Below are positions 55,504 to 64,000 of a stretch of DNA of 64,000 nucleotides, piece after piece. The first letter of the stretch is position 1; each line of letters begins with the position of its first letter. The position numbers and the translations under genes were made by a program. The stretch spans positions 186,001 through 250,000 of the forward strand of contig NZ_SELS01000004.1 of the NCBI RefSeq assembly GCF_004197395.1, read 5' to 3'. The notes under the pieces were generated by a model. It ran no database searches. It was not told the origin of the DNA and was given only the letters and a program-made list of their open reading frames with translations. Origin of the DNA: Paraburkholderia sp. UYCP14C (GTDB taxonomy: Bacteria > Pseudomonadota > Gammaproteobacteria > Burkholderiales > Burkholderiaceae).

Positions 55504-57603
55504 ATGACTCAATCTCAACACGCTACCCTGCTCGTCGAGCTGCTGACCGAAGAACTGCCGCCCAAGACGCTCGCCCGTCTCGGCGACGCCTTCGCCGAAG
55601 GCATTGCGCAGCGCCTCGCCGCGCGCGACCTGATCGATGGCGAGCCGTCGTTCGAACGCTTCGCCACGCCGCGCCGCCTCGCGGTGACGATTCACAACGT
55701 GCGCGCGGTCGCGCCGGAAAAACACGTGCGCGAAAAAGTGCTGCCGGTTTCCGTCGCGCTCGATAAAGACGGCCAGCCCACCGCACCGCTCGCGAAAAAG
55801 CTCGCCGCGCTCGGCTTCCCCGACTTCACGGTGAACGACCTCGAACGCGCGCAGGACGGTAAAGCCGAAGCGTTCTTCCTGCGCTACGCGGCGCCGGGCG
55901 CGACGCTCGCCGACGGCCTGCAGGGCGCGCTCGACGAAACGCTCGCCAAGCTGCCGGTCGCGAAGCCGATGACCTATCAGCGCCCCGACGGCTCGACCGT
56001 GCAGTTCGTGCGCCCGGTGCATCGTCTGACCGCGCTGCACGGCGAAGAGATCGTGCCGGTCAGCACGCTCGGCATCGACGCCGACGACACCACGCTCGGC
56101 CACCGCTTCCTGTCCGAAGGCTTCGTGCAGATCCAGCACGCGCAGTCGTACGCCGAAACGCTCGAACACCGGGGCCGCGTGATCGCGAGCTTCGCGAAAC
56201 GCAAGGAAGCGATCCGCTCGCAACTGCTTGCGCACGCCGGTGAAGACAAGGTCGTGATGCCCGAAGCGCTGCTCGACGAAGTGACGTCGCTGGTCGAATG
56301 GCCGGTCGTCTATGAGTGCCGCTTCGAGGACGAGTTCCTGCAGGTGCCGCAGGAATGTCTGATCCTGACGATGCAGACCAACCAGAAGTACTTCGCGCTG
56401 ACCGATGCGAACGGCAAGCTGCGCTCGCGCTTCCTGATCGTGTCGAACATCGAGACGGCAACGCCGGTCGAGATCGTCGAAGGCAATGAGCGCGTGGTGC
56501 GTCCGCGTCTCGCCGACGCGAAGTTCTTCTTCACGCAGGACAAGAAGAAGCCGCTCGCGGATCGCGTGCCGCTGCTCGCGAACGTCGTCTATCACAACAA
56601 GCTCGGCTCGGCGCTGCAACGCGTCGAGCGGCTCGAAGGACTGGCCGGCGCGATCGCCGCACTGACCGGCGCCGACGTCGCGCGCGCGACGCGCGCCGCG
56701 CGTCTCGCGAAGGCCGACCTGATCACCGACATGGTCGGCGAATTCCCCGAGCTGCAAGGCACGATGGGCACGTACTACGCGCGCCACGACGGCGAGCAGG
56801 AAGAAGTCGCGCTCGCGTGCTCCGAGCACTACCAGCCGCGCTTCTCGGGCGACGCGTTGCCCACCACCGCGACCGGCACCGTCGTCGCGCTCGCGGACAA
56901 GCTCGAAACGCTGGTCGGCATCTGGGGCATTGGCCTGCAACCCACCGGCGAGAAAGACCCGTTCGCGTTGCGCCGTCATGCGCTCGGGGTGCTGCGCATC
57001 CTGATCGAGAAGCAGCTGAACGTCGACTTCGTCGAGCTGCTGCGCGTCGCTTATGCGCAATTCGCCGGCATGCCGAACGTCGCCGATTCGACCGCCGCGA
57101 TCTACGAGTTCAGCATGGACCGCCTGCGCGGCCTGCTGCGCGAACGTGGCTATGCGGCCGGCGAAATCGATGCGGTGCTCGCGCTGAACCCGACGCGGCT
57201 CGACGACATCGTCGCGCGCCTCGACGCGGTGCGCGAATTCGCGTCGCTCGCCGAAGCGGCGTCGCTCGCGGCGGCCAACAAGCGTATTTCGAACATCCTG
57301 AAGAAGTCGGAAGGGGTGACGAACGGCGGCGTGCAGCCCGCGCTGCTCACCGAAGCAGCGGAGAAGGCGCTCAACGCGCAGCTCGAACAGGTGACCCCGC
57401 GCGTGCAATCGCAACTGGCCGTGCGCGACTACACCGGTGCGCTCACTGCACTGGCCGCGCTGCGCGAGCCGGTCGACATGTTCTTCAACGACGTGATGGT
57501 CAACGCGGAAGACCCGGCGTTGCGCGCCAATCGTCTGGCTCTGCTCGGCGCGCTGCATCAGCAGATGAACTGCGTCGCCGATATTTCCCGACTCGCCGCC
57601 TGA
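55504..57603 (+). CDS. glyS: Glycyl-tRNA synthetase beta subunit
   Basis: The 699-residue beta subunit begins [19 protein letters not shown] and has [31 protein letters not shown] and [20 protein letters not shown], then the C-terminal anticodon-binding region. It forms one unit with glyQ and gmhB. Length is normal. Confidence 0.97.
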   Translation: MTQSQHATLLVELLTEELPPKTLARLGDAFAEGIAQRLAARDLIDGEPSFERFATPRRLAVTIHNVRAVAPEKHVREKVLPVSVALDKDGQPTAPLAKKLAALGFPDFTVNDLERAQDGKAEAFFLRYAAPGATLADGLQGALDETLAKLPVAKPMTYQRPDGSTVQFVRPVHRLTALHGEEIVPVSTLGIDADDTTLGHRFLSEGFVQIQHAQSYAETLEHRGRVIASFAKRKEAIRSQLLAHAGEDKVVMPEALLDEVTSLVEWPVVYECRFEDEFLQVPQECLILTMQTNQKYFALTDANGKLRSRFLIVSNIETATPVEIVEGNERVVRPRLADAKFFFTQDKKKPLADRVPLLANVVYHNKLGSALQRVERLEGLAGAIAALTGADVARATRAARLAKADLITDMVGEFPELQGTMGTYYARHDGEQEEVALACSEHYQPRFSGDALPTTATGTVVALADKLETLVGIWGIGLQPTGEKDPFALRRHALGVLRILIEKQLNVDFVELLRVAYAQFAGMPNVADSTAAIYEFSMDRLRGLLRERGYAAGEIDAVLALNPTRLDDIVARLDAVREFASLAEAASLAAANKRISNILKKSEGVTNGGVQPALLTEAAEKALNAQLEQVTPRVQSQLAVRDYTGALTALAALREPVDMFFNDVMVNAEDPALRANRLALLGALHQQMNCVADISRLAA

Positions 57604-57613
57604 GCACCCCGCC

Positions 57614-58168
57614 ATGCCGATGAAGAAAGTGGTGATCCTCGACCGCGACGGCGTGATCAACGTCGACTCCGACGCGTTCATCAAGTCGCCGGACGAATGG
57701 GTTGCGCTGCCCGGCGCGCTGGAAGCGATCGCGCGCCTGAACCAGGCGGGCTATCGCGTCGCGATCGCGACGAACCAGTCGGGCATCGGCCGCGGTCTGT
57801 TCGACATGGACGCGTTGAACGCGATGCATCTGAAGATGCACCGGATGGCGGCAGCGGTCGGCGCGCGCATCGAAGCGGTGTTTTTCTGCCCGCACACGGC
57901 GGAAGATCACTGCGAATGCCGCAAGCCGAAGCCCGGCATGCTGAAAATGATCGCCGAGCGGTTCGAGATCGATCCGGCGCATACGCCGACGGTCGGCGAT
58001 TCGCTGCGCGATCTGCAAGCGGGCGCGGCGCTCGGGCATCCGACCCACCTCGTGCTGACCGGCAAGGGCCGCAAGACCCTCGCCGCGGGCGGCCTGCCCG
58101 AAGGCACGATCGTGCACGACGACCTGCGCGCGTTCGCGCTCGACTTTCTCGCCGACGCTCAGGAGTAA
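57614..58168 (+). CDS. gmhB: D-glycero-beta-D-manno-heptose-1,7-bisphosphate 7-phosphatase
   Basis: The 184-residue HAD-type phosphatase for LPS heptose synthesis has nucleophile motif ILDRDGVIN, ATNQSGIGRGLF, the zinc-binding stretch FCPHTAEDHCECRKPKPGM and VGDSLRDLQAG. It lies 10 bp after glyS and 39 bp before plsC, an order often seen in Burkholderiaceae. Confidence 0.95.
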   Translation: MPMKKVVILDRDGVINVDSDAFIKSPDEWVALPGALEAIARLNQAGYRVAIATNQSGIGRGLFDMDALNAMHLKMHRMAAAVGARIEAVFFCPHTAEDHCECRKPKPGMLKMIAERFEIDPAHTPTVGDSLRDLQAGAALGHPTHLVLTGKGRKTLAAGGLPEGTIVHDDLRAFALDFLADAQE

Positions 58169-58207
58169 GCGCACACCGCGCGCTCCCAACCCTCACCGAC
58201 CACACCG

Positions 58208-58966
58208 ATGCGCTTTATCCGTTCCCTGCTGCTGCTGATTTATTTCGTTGTGGTCACGGTGCCGTACGCAACCGCGTGCTTCATCGCGTTTCCGTTCATG
58301 CGGGCGGAAAACCGCTACTGGATGGCGGCCGGCTGGTGTCGTCTGACGCTGTGGACGGTGCGCTACCTGAACGGCATCCGCTATCGCATCGAAGGTTTCG
58401 AGAATCTGCCCAACGGGCCGGCCGTGCTGCTGTCGAAGCATCAGTCGGCGTGGGAGACGCTCGCGTTTCCGGCGCTCATGCCGCGCCCGCTGTGCTACGT
58501 GTTCAAGCGTGAGCTTTTGTACGTGCCGTTCTTCGGCTGGGCGCTCGGCATGCTGAAGATGGTTCACATCAACCGCAAGGAAGGCAAATACGCGTTCGAG
58601 TCGGTCATCAATCAGGGCAAGGCGCGCATGGCCGAAGGCGCATGGGTCATCATGTTTCCGGAAGGCACGCGCACGCCGACCGGCAAGCAGGGCAAGTACA
58701 AGACCGGCGGCGCGCGCTTCGCGATCGCGACCGGCGCGCCCGTCGTGCCGATCGCGCACAACGCGGGCCGCGTGTGGCCGCGCAACTCGTTTACGAAATA
58801 TCCGGGTATAGTCACGGTGTCGATCGGCAAGCCGATCGAAACGACGGGGCTCACGCCCGACGAAGTGAACACGCGCGTCGAACAGTGGATCGAAGCCGAA
58901 ATGCGCCGCATCGATCCGACTGCCTATAGCGCGGCGGCTAACGGTTCCGCCGCCGCTCCCATCTGA
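58208..58966 (+). CDS. plsC: 1-acyl-sn-glycerol-3-phosphate acyltransferase (PlsC-like)
   Basis: The 252-residue membrane-bound acyltransferase makes phosphatidic acid. The block I motif is SKHQSAWETL, an H-x4-E form instead of the common H-x4-D. Block III is VIMFPEGTRTPTGKQGKYK and block IV VVPIAHNAGRVWPR. The N-terminal 30 residues form a membrane helix. It is downstream of gmhB in an envelope-biogenesis context. Confidence 0.92.
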   Translation: MRFIRSLLLLIYFVVVTVPYATACFIAFPFMRAENRYWMAAGWCRLTLWTVRYLNGIRYRIEGFENLPNGPAVLLSKHQSAWETLAFPALMPRPLCYVFKRELLYVPFFGWALGMLKMVHINRKEGKYAFESVINQGKARMAEGAWVIMFPEGTRTPTGKQGKYKTGGARFAIATGAPVVPIAHNAGRVWPRNSFTKYPGIVTVSIGKPIETTGLTPDEVNTRVEQWIEAEMRRIDPTAYSAAANGSAAAPI

Positions 58967-59014
58967 CGCGCCACGCCCTCGAAGTCCGAAGGCGTATTGC
59001 GCGAAGCGAAGCCG

Positions 59015-59908
59015 ATGCAGAAGTCTCCCACGCCGCAACCCGCCGCGGCGCTCGAAAACCGGCAGCTCGATCTCCCGCTCTTCGCCGAGCCGGGGTCGAC
59101 GTCGTCGTCTCCTTCACCTTCCGCGCCCGGCGCGTCCGACTCGGCGCCAGTCATGTCGCCGGCCGTGCCGCTCGCGCCGGACGGCAGCAAGCTGCGCAGC
59201 CTCGCGATCGGATCGCGTACGCTGCACTACGCGCTCAAGCGTTCCGCGCGCCGCTCGATCGGCTTTGCGATCGACAGCACCGGTCTCACGATCACCGCGC
59301 CGCGCTGGGTCACGCTTGCCGATATTGAGACCGCGATCACCGAAAAACAACGCTGGATTTTTACGAAGCTGATCGAATGGCAAACGCGCGTCGAGCAGCG
59401 CGCATTGCCGAAGATCGACTGGAAAGACGGCGCCGAAGTGCCCTACCTCGGTCAGCCGGTGCGGGTGACGCTCGGCGCGCCGCGCGGCATGCTCGCGTTC
59501 AGCGCCGAGCATGCGGTGCTGCAATTGCCGCTACCGGCGCAGGCCGATCCGCAGCAGATCAAGGATCGCGTGCAGGGCTGGCTGCAAGGCGAGGCGAAGC
59601 GGCTGTTCGGCGAGCGTCTGGCGATTTACGCAGAAAAGCTGGGCGTCAACTATCGCGCGTATGCGTTGTCGTCGGCGGCGACGCGTTGGGGCAGTTGTTC
59701 GAGCGACGGCAAGATCCGCCTGAACTGGCGGCTGATTCATTTTCCGCTGTCGATCATCGATTACGTCGTCGCGCACGAGCTGTCGCATCTGCGCGAGATG
59801 AATCACAGTCCGCGCTTCTGGCAAACGGTCGAATCGATTTTTCCGGAGTTCCGCGAGGCGCGGCAGACACTGAAGTCGCATCCGCCGGAGTTGTTGCCGA
59901 CGCTTTGA
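59015..59908 (+). CDS. YgjP-like (DUF45) metallopeptidase
   Basis: The 297-residue protein has a zinc motif VAHELSHLREMNHSPRFW (HExxH with a third His) and the flanking RWGSCSSDGKIRLNWRLIHFP, characteristic of YgjP/M48-like metallopeptidases. The N-terminal 70 residues are low-complexity (Pro/Ser/Ala). The start ATG 59015 is preferred to a TTG at 58997. It is 48 bp after plsC. Confidence 0.88.
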   Translation: MQKSPTPQPAAALENRQLDLPLFAEPGSTSSSPSPSAPGASDSAPVMSPAVPLAPDGSKLRSLAIGSRTLHYALKRSARRSIGFAIDSTGLTITAPRWVTLADIETAITEKQRWIFTKLIEWQTRVEQRALPKIDWKDGAEVPYLGQPVRVTLGAPRGMLAFSAEHAVLQLPLPAQADPQQIKDRVQGWLQGEAKRLFGERLAIYAEKLGVNYRAYALSSAATRWGSCSSDGKIRLNWRLIHFPLSIIDYVVAHELSHLREMNHSPRFWQTVESIFPEFREARQTLKSHPPELLPTL

Positions 59909-59917
59909 GGCCGGGCG

Positions 59918-60667
59918 CTATCTATGCGAAAGCGCCTTCGCGGACTGCAACAGATCGTCGAGCATCACGCCGCGCCTGTCCGGGCTCGTATCGCGGCCGG
60001 TCATGAAACACAGCGCTGCAATCGGCAGACCCGCACGATCGCGAATCGGCGCCGCCATGCAAAGTCTGAACGCATTCGAGAGGCCCTCGGTGCAGCAGTA
60101 GCCCCGTTCTTTTGCGGCCTGCACGTCCTTCAGGAATTCATCGAATTCGATGCTCACCCCGTTGTCGAGGATGAAATCTTCGGCCGGAATGAGCGCGCGA
60201 ATCTCGTCGGCGTTCAGGTGACCCAACAGCAGACGTCCCGTGGCGGTCCACGGAATCGGCACTCTCACGCCGATGTCCGAACTGATGTTGAATGGCCGCG
60301 CGCTGTTCTCCGACAACACAACCGTGTACTTGTTGCCTTCCAGCATACACAGCTGCGTGGTCTCGTCGTACTTCCTCACCAATGCCAGAATGGACTGATG
60401 CGCGCGGCTAATCAGATCGTTGTGCGTTGCATAGTCCGACCCGTAGTAGTGCATCTCGCGCCCGAAGAACACGCTCCCATCCGCGGCCATCTCGAGCCAG
60501 CCCACCTCCGCGAGAATCGCGACCAGCTCGTAAATGCTCGAACGCGGTGCGCCGGTTGCCTCGATCAACTCGCGCATCGTCAGCGGGCGTTGGGCGACAT
60601 GCAATTGCCGCAAAATTGCGACGACGCGGTCCACGCCTCTCGCCCGTGACGATTCTGTAACAGCCAT
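59918..60667 (-). CDS. IclR family transcriptional regulator
   Basis: The 249-residue protein has an N-terminal winged helix (RGVDRVVAILRQLHVAQRPL, TMRELIEATGAPRSSIYELV) and an IclR effector domain with VRVPIPWTATGRLLLGHL and GYCCTEGLSNAFRLCMAAPI. It lies just downstream of the polar amino-acid ABC genes on the same strand and is the likely regulator of that transporter. Confidence 0.93.
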   Translation of the reverse strand: MAVTESSRARGVDRVVAILRQLHVAQRPLTMRELIEATGAPRSSIYELVAILAEVGWLEMAADGSVFFGREMHYYGSDYATHNDLISRAHQSILALVRKYDETTQLCMLEGNKYTVVLSENSARPFNISSDIGVRVPIPWTATGRLLLGHLNADEIRALIPAEDFILDNGVSIEFDEFLKDVQAAKERGYCCTEGLSNAFRLCMAAPIRDRAGLPIAALCFMTGRDTSPDRRGVMLDDLLQSAKALSHR

Positions 60668-60767
60668 GCGTTCACTCCGTAAAGCGTTGATCCGATCGGT
60701 TGGTTTTCAAGCGGCCTGAGTTTATCGCGCGGCAGACCGGCGCAAGCGACTTTCAGGCCGCGATGCG

Positions 60768-61520
60768 TCAATGGTCGAGAACTCGATGCAGAAACTGCCG
60801 GGTACGTTCGTTCGCGGGATTGACGAAGATCTGTTCAGGATCGCCCTGCTCGGCGATGACACCCTTGTCCATGAACACGACGCGGTCGGCGGTCTTCCGG
60901 GCAAAGCCCATTTCATGCGTGACGACGACCATCGTCATGCCGTCGCGCGCGAGTCCGCGCATCACCTCGGTGACCTCGCCGACCAGTTCCGGATCCAGTG
61001 CGGAGGTCGCCTCGTCGAAGAACATGATGCCGGGCTCGACCGCGAGCGCTCGCGCAATCGCCACACGCTGCTGCTGACCACCCGACAGCTGGCTTGGATA
61101 ATGTTCAGCGCGGTCCGCGAGCCCGACGCGATCGAGCGTTTCCATGGCGCGCTTGCGCGCGTCGGCAGGACTCATGCGCCGCGCCTTGATCAGCGCGAGC
61201 GTGACATTGCCAAGCGCGGTCTTGTGCGGAAACAGATTGAACTGCTGGAAAACCATGCCGACGTGGCCGCGAATCTCTCGCGCTCGACGCGGGTCATGCA
61301 AGGGCACCTCGTTGACCCACACCTCGCCGGAATCCGTCGTCTCCAGTCCCGCCATAATTCGCAACACGGTGCTCTTGCCCGAGCCGGACGCCCCGATGAG
61401 CACGAGCACTTCACCCGAGCGGACCTCGAGATTGATTTCGTTCAACACCCGGGTCGTACCGAATGCCTTACTGACGCCCGCCAGTGAAATGATGGGTCTG
61501 GGTTGGCTGTGATTACTCAC
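60768..61520 (-). CDS. Polar amino acid ABC transporter, ATP-binding protein
   Basis: The 250-residue ATPase has Walker [18 protein letters not shown]-loop [17 protein letters not shown], signature [16 protein letters not shown], Walker [16 protein letters not shown] and switch His in [10 protein letters not shown]. It is closest in pattern to GlnQ/HisP-type ATPases. Its ATG overlaps the preceding permease stop by 4 bp. Confidence 0.95.
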   Translation of the reverse strand: MSNHSQPRPIISLAGVSKAFGTTRVLNEINLEVRSGEVLVLIGASGSGKSTVLRIMAGLETTDSGEVWVNEVPLHDPRRAREIRGHVGMVFQQFNLFPHKTALGNVTLALIKARRMSPADARKRAMETLDRVGLADRAEHYPSQLSGGQQQRVAIARALAVEPGIMFFDEATSALDPELVGEVTEVMRGLARDGMTMVVVTHEMGFARKTADRVVFMDKGVIAEQGDPEQIFVNPANERTRQFLHRVLDH

Positions 61521-62161
61521 GACAATCTCCTGCGGTCATGGTGGCGTACCCATTGCGAGAGCGGGAAGCACACGGCGAAGTAAATGAGTGCGACGAGTCC
61601 GTAGATTTCCACGGGCTTTCCGATCCGGTCGACGATGGCCTGGCCACCGTGCATCAACTCGGACATCCCTATCATGCTGACGATCGACGTGTCCTTGATG
61701 AGCGACAGATACTGACCGACGAGAGGCGGCAGCACGATCTTTCCCGTCTGAGGCAGCACGACGAACGAGAACGCCTGAGCCCGCGTGAGGCCGAGGATCT
61801 GCGATACCTCCCACTGACCCTTGGGTACCGACTCGATCCCCGAGCGGAAGATTTCGGCGATGTAGGCGCCCTGGTACACGCTCAAGCCGATGACGCCGGC
61901 TGCGAATACATCGATCGCATAACCGAAGTACGAGACCCCGAAATAGATGAACATCAGCGTGATCAGCACGGGTGTGCCGCGAAACAGCTCCGTATAGAGC
62001 TTGGCAACACGGGGCGTGCCCCATGGTCCGAACGAGCGCAGCACCGCGGCGAAAAGGCCGATCAGCGTGCTGCCCACGATGGCCGCAACGGACAGCAACA
62101 GCGTCGTCACCAGACCCTGCAGCAGGATCGAGAGACTGGTTTTCAGCAATTCGACTGACAT
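61517..62161 (-). CDS. Polar amino acid ABC transporter, permease
   Basis: The 214-residue inner-membrane permease has about five helices and the HisMQ-type coupling loop [20 protein letters not shown], preceded by [18 protein letters not shown]. It pairs with the next permease gene and the ATPase. Confidence 0.93.
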   Translation of the reverse strand: MSVELLKTSLSILLQGLVTTLLLSVAAIVGSTLIGLFAAVLRSFGPWGTPRVAKLYTELFRGTPVLITLMFIYFGVSYFGYAIDVFAAGVIGLSVYQGAYIAEIFRSGIESVPKGQWEVSQILGLTRAQAFSFVVLPQTGKIVLPPLVGQYLSLIKDTSIVSMIGMSELMHGGQAIVDRIGKPVEIYGLVALIYFAVCFPLSQWVRHHDRRRLS

Positions 62162-62182
62162 GATCCAACTCCAATCCGGGAC

Positions 62183-62899
62183 TCAGGCCCGCTTCGTCCG
62201 GCGCATAAAGCCTCTGCCGAGACCGTTGCGCGCCGGCATGACGAGGGGAGGATGAAAGAGTCGCGCTCCAAGCTGGCCCGCGAGCCAGGACAGTACGTTA
62301 CTGAGCACGAGATAAGCGACGAGCGTCACGCTGAAAGTCTGCAAGTAGAGAAGCGTCCGCGAGTTGATCACGGTTGCCGTGCCGGTCAACTCCGGCAATG
62401 CAATCGCGGACAGCAACGACGTACCGAGCAGCAACTGGATCAGATAGTTGACGATGGCCGGATAGACCGCGCGCGTCGCCTGCGGCAGCACGACCTCGAC
62501 GAAGACCTGCGCGCGTTCGAGACCGAGAATGCCGGCCGCCTCGAGTTGACCGCGCGGCACCGACTGGATGCCGGCGCGGAACACCTCCGACAGATAAGCA
62601 CCGACGTTGAGGCCGAGCGCGATGACGCCCGCCCAGTAGGCGTCGAGCGAGATACCCGCCGACGGCAGGCCGAAGAACACGATGAAAATCTGCAAGAGAA
62701 CCGGCGTGTTGCGGACGATTTCAACGTAGCCACGGGCGATCCACCGAAGCGGCGCGAGCGGAGAAGCGCTGGCGAGCGCGGTCAACAGACCAAGGAGCAC
62801 CGCCAACACGAACGCCAGCACGGTCACCTGCAACGTCAGCCAGCTCGCGCTTAAAAACTCGGGCACATAGCCCCACAAAGTCAGCCACTCGTAACTCAT
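62183..62899 (-). CDS. Polar amino acid ABC transporter, permease
   Basis: The 238-residue HisMQ-type permease contains EIVRNTPVLLQIFIVFFGLP and the EAA-like loop VPRGQLEAAGILGLERAQVF. About five membrane helices are present. It lies between the binding-protein gene and the second permease; the operon order is binding protein, permease, permease, ATPase. Confidence 0.93.
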   Translation of the reverse strand: MSYEWLTLWGYVPEFLSASWLTLQVTVLAFVLAVLLGLLTALASASPLAPLRWIARGYVEIVRNTPVLLQIFIVFFGLPSAGISLDAYWAGVIALGLNVGAYLSEVFRAGIQSVPRGQLEAAGILGLERAQVFVEVVLPQATRAVYPAIVNYLIQLLLGTSLLSAIALPELTGTATVINSRTLLYLQTFSVTLVAYLVLSNVLSWLAGQLGARLFHPPLVMPARNGLGRGFMRRTKRA

Positions 62900-62950
62900 C
62901 GCATACTCCCCACCGTTCGGGTTTCGTCAGAGATCGGCATATCCTGCCCC

Positions 62951-63787
62951 TCAAAACTGCGGATTGAGCGGGAAGTGCGGATCGGTGCCGAACCACTTGT
63001 TGTAGAGCTGCGCGTTGAGCTTCGACGCGTTGATGTTGAAGAGGAACAGATTCAGATAGTTGAGCCATTCCTGATCACCGGCCTTGACGCCGAACGCGTT
63101 GTATTCGAGCGGGACCAGTGCTTCGTTCGTGACCGCAAGTTCAGGATCGAGCTTGGCCTGATACGCGAGAAAGTTGTTGTCCTCGATCATCGCGTCGGCC
63201 TGTCCCTGCTTGACGGCAAGAATCGCGGCCTGCGAGCTGTCGTATTCCTGGATCTTGATCGGGATATTCAGCGAGCGAACCTCGTCGCCATTGGTCGAGC
63301 CCTTCACCGTAGCAATCGTGCGACCGCCCATGTCCTTGATCGACTGAATGCCGCTGTTTTTTCTGACCAGCAGTGCTTCGCTGGCAACCACGTAGGGGCT
63401 CGTGAATTCGATCACCTTCGCGCGCTCCAGATTGCGCGTGAAGTTGCAGAACACGACGTCCACTTTGCTGGTCTGCAGATTCGGAATCCGGTTCGCGCTC
63501 GTCGTATTCACGACCTCGAGCTTCACGCCCATCTGCTTCGCGAGCTCCTTCGCGAGGTCCACGTCGTAGCCGTCCGGTTGGCCGTCCTTGTTATAGAACC
63601 CGAACGGCGCGAACGTGAGGCAGTCGCCGACGCGCAGCGTGCCTCGCTGCATCACGGCCTGAAGCGTCGACGGCGATGCCGCTGCGCCCTGCCCCGGCGT
63701 GGGAACCTTGGTGCAGCCAGTGATGGCGAGCAATCCAGCGACAGCGAACAGAAGGGCGGCTTTGGCGCCTCGTTTGGCAAGCTTCAT
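62951..63787 (-). CDS. Amino acid ABC transporter substrate-binding lipoprotein
   Basis: The 278-residue protein starts MKLAKRGAKAALLFAVAGLL with lipobox AITGC (lipid-modified Cys25). It is followed by the SBP_bac_3 domain: TLRVGDCLTFAPFGFYNKDG, DGYDVDLAKELAKQMGVKLE and GRTIATVKGSTNGDEVRS. The ligand is a polar amino acid or derivative, not identifiable here. ATG 63787 is preferred because it begins the signal sequence; the frame is open 31 codons further upstream. The remaining 213 bp to the window end show no gene. Confidence 0.92.
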   Translation of the reverse strand: MKLAKRGAKAALLFAVAGLLAITGCTKVPTPGQGAAASPSTLQAVMQRGTLRVGDCLTFAPFGFYNKDGQPDGYDVDLAKELAKQMGVKLEVVNTTSANRIPNLQTSKVDVVFCNFTRNLERAKVIEFTSPYVVASEALLVRKNSGIQSIKDMGGRTIATVKGSTNGDEVRSLNIPIKIQEYDSSQAAILAVKQGQADAMIEDNNFLAYQAKLDPELAVTNEALVPLEYNAFGVKAGDQEWLNYLNLFLFNINASKLNAQLYNKWFGTDPHFPLNPQF

Positions 63788-64000
63788 GGGGCAGAGTCCT
63801 AAGCGGAGAAGTGTGTTCCGGAGCGGACGAATCGGCTTCAGCGCCTTTCGGCACGCTCGAAAATTCGCCGGGTCACGCATCGAATGTCCGGTATATCAGA
63901 CTGCTATCTGGCAAACCGGATTGATGCTGAGTGTTGGGCACTAATATCAAACCGGCAACTGGACACAAACCCTGATTGCCCACGCTTTTTTGTTCAAATA

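Noticed and set aside
54394-57684. 1096-codon open frame on the minus strand opposite glyQ and glyS
   Set aside because: It is an antisense frame kept open by GC-rich third positions. Its protein is Arg/Glu/His-rich without motifs, while glyQ and glyS on the plus strand are certain.

Overview
The window is about 64 kb of high-GC chromosomal DNA from a beta-proteobacterium of the Burkholderia/Paraburkholderia type. This rests on recognised proteins and on the gene order glcDEF, yggS, proC, ubiA, dps, catalase, oxyR, recG, queA, tgt, yajC, secDF, pqiABC, gcr-type recombinase. No rRNA, tRNA, CRISPR array or intact insertion sequence was found. Most long open frames opposite the listed genes are GC-rich shadows and are left out.

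Layout. 1-8.6 kb: start of a cobalamin adenosyltransferase, two FAD-linked oxidases, glcE and glcF (glycolate/D-lactate oxidation), yggS, proC, ubiA. 8.7-12.6 kb: an oxidative-stress block (dps, catalase, oxyR, OxyR-like sites) with two small unlisted genes of 39 and 54 codons. 12.7-21.4 kb: recG opposite queA-tgt-yajC-secD-secF. 21.5-25 kb: an MHS-type transporter and a cytochrome b561/YceI/YceI operon. 25.3-32.8 kb: a pqi-type lipid-transport operon with pqiA split in two, a membrane 'site-specific recombinase', and an RlmL-like methyltransferase.

32.9-36.5 kb is an accessory island on the minus strand with visibly lower GC. It holds two tandem modules, each made of hcp, a DUF2778/Tlde1-type L,D-transpeptidase-fold effector, and small two-helix membrane proteins that are the likely immunity factors. 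The second module carries three immunity paralogues, one broken by a 5-bp tandem duplication. The Hcp copies are almost identical, the effectors differ at 36 of 172 residues and the immunity proteins differ most. No type VI secretion structural gene is present, so this is an orphan effector locus. A chemotaxis-receptor pseudogene borders it.

37.2-46 kb: a LysR-controlled catabolic and transport cluster of unknown substrate (two alpha/beta-hydrolase-fold proteins that both lack the nucleophile, an EthD-like protein, DctA-type carrier, carboxymuconolactone-decarboxylase-like protein, SDR, LigI-like amidohydrolase, MFS carrier). A hydrolase gene sits between a complete CMD gene and a second copy of its 3' end. 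46-64 kb returns to mostly core genes: VOC protein, WYL regulator, pntAA-pntAB-pntB, NUDIX, mnmA, a GltS-like FMN protein, glyQS, gmhB, plsC, a YgjP-like peptidase, and an IclR regulator next to a polar amino-acid ABC transporter.

Starts were chosen from ribosome-binding sites and family N-termini where possible. Homology calls come from recognition by eye; no database search was run.
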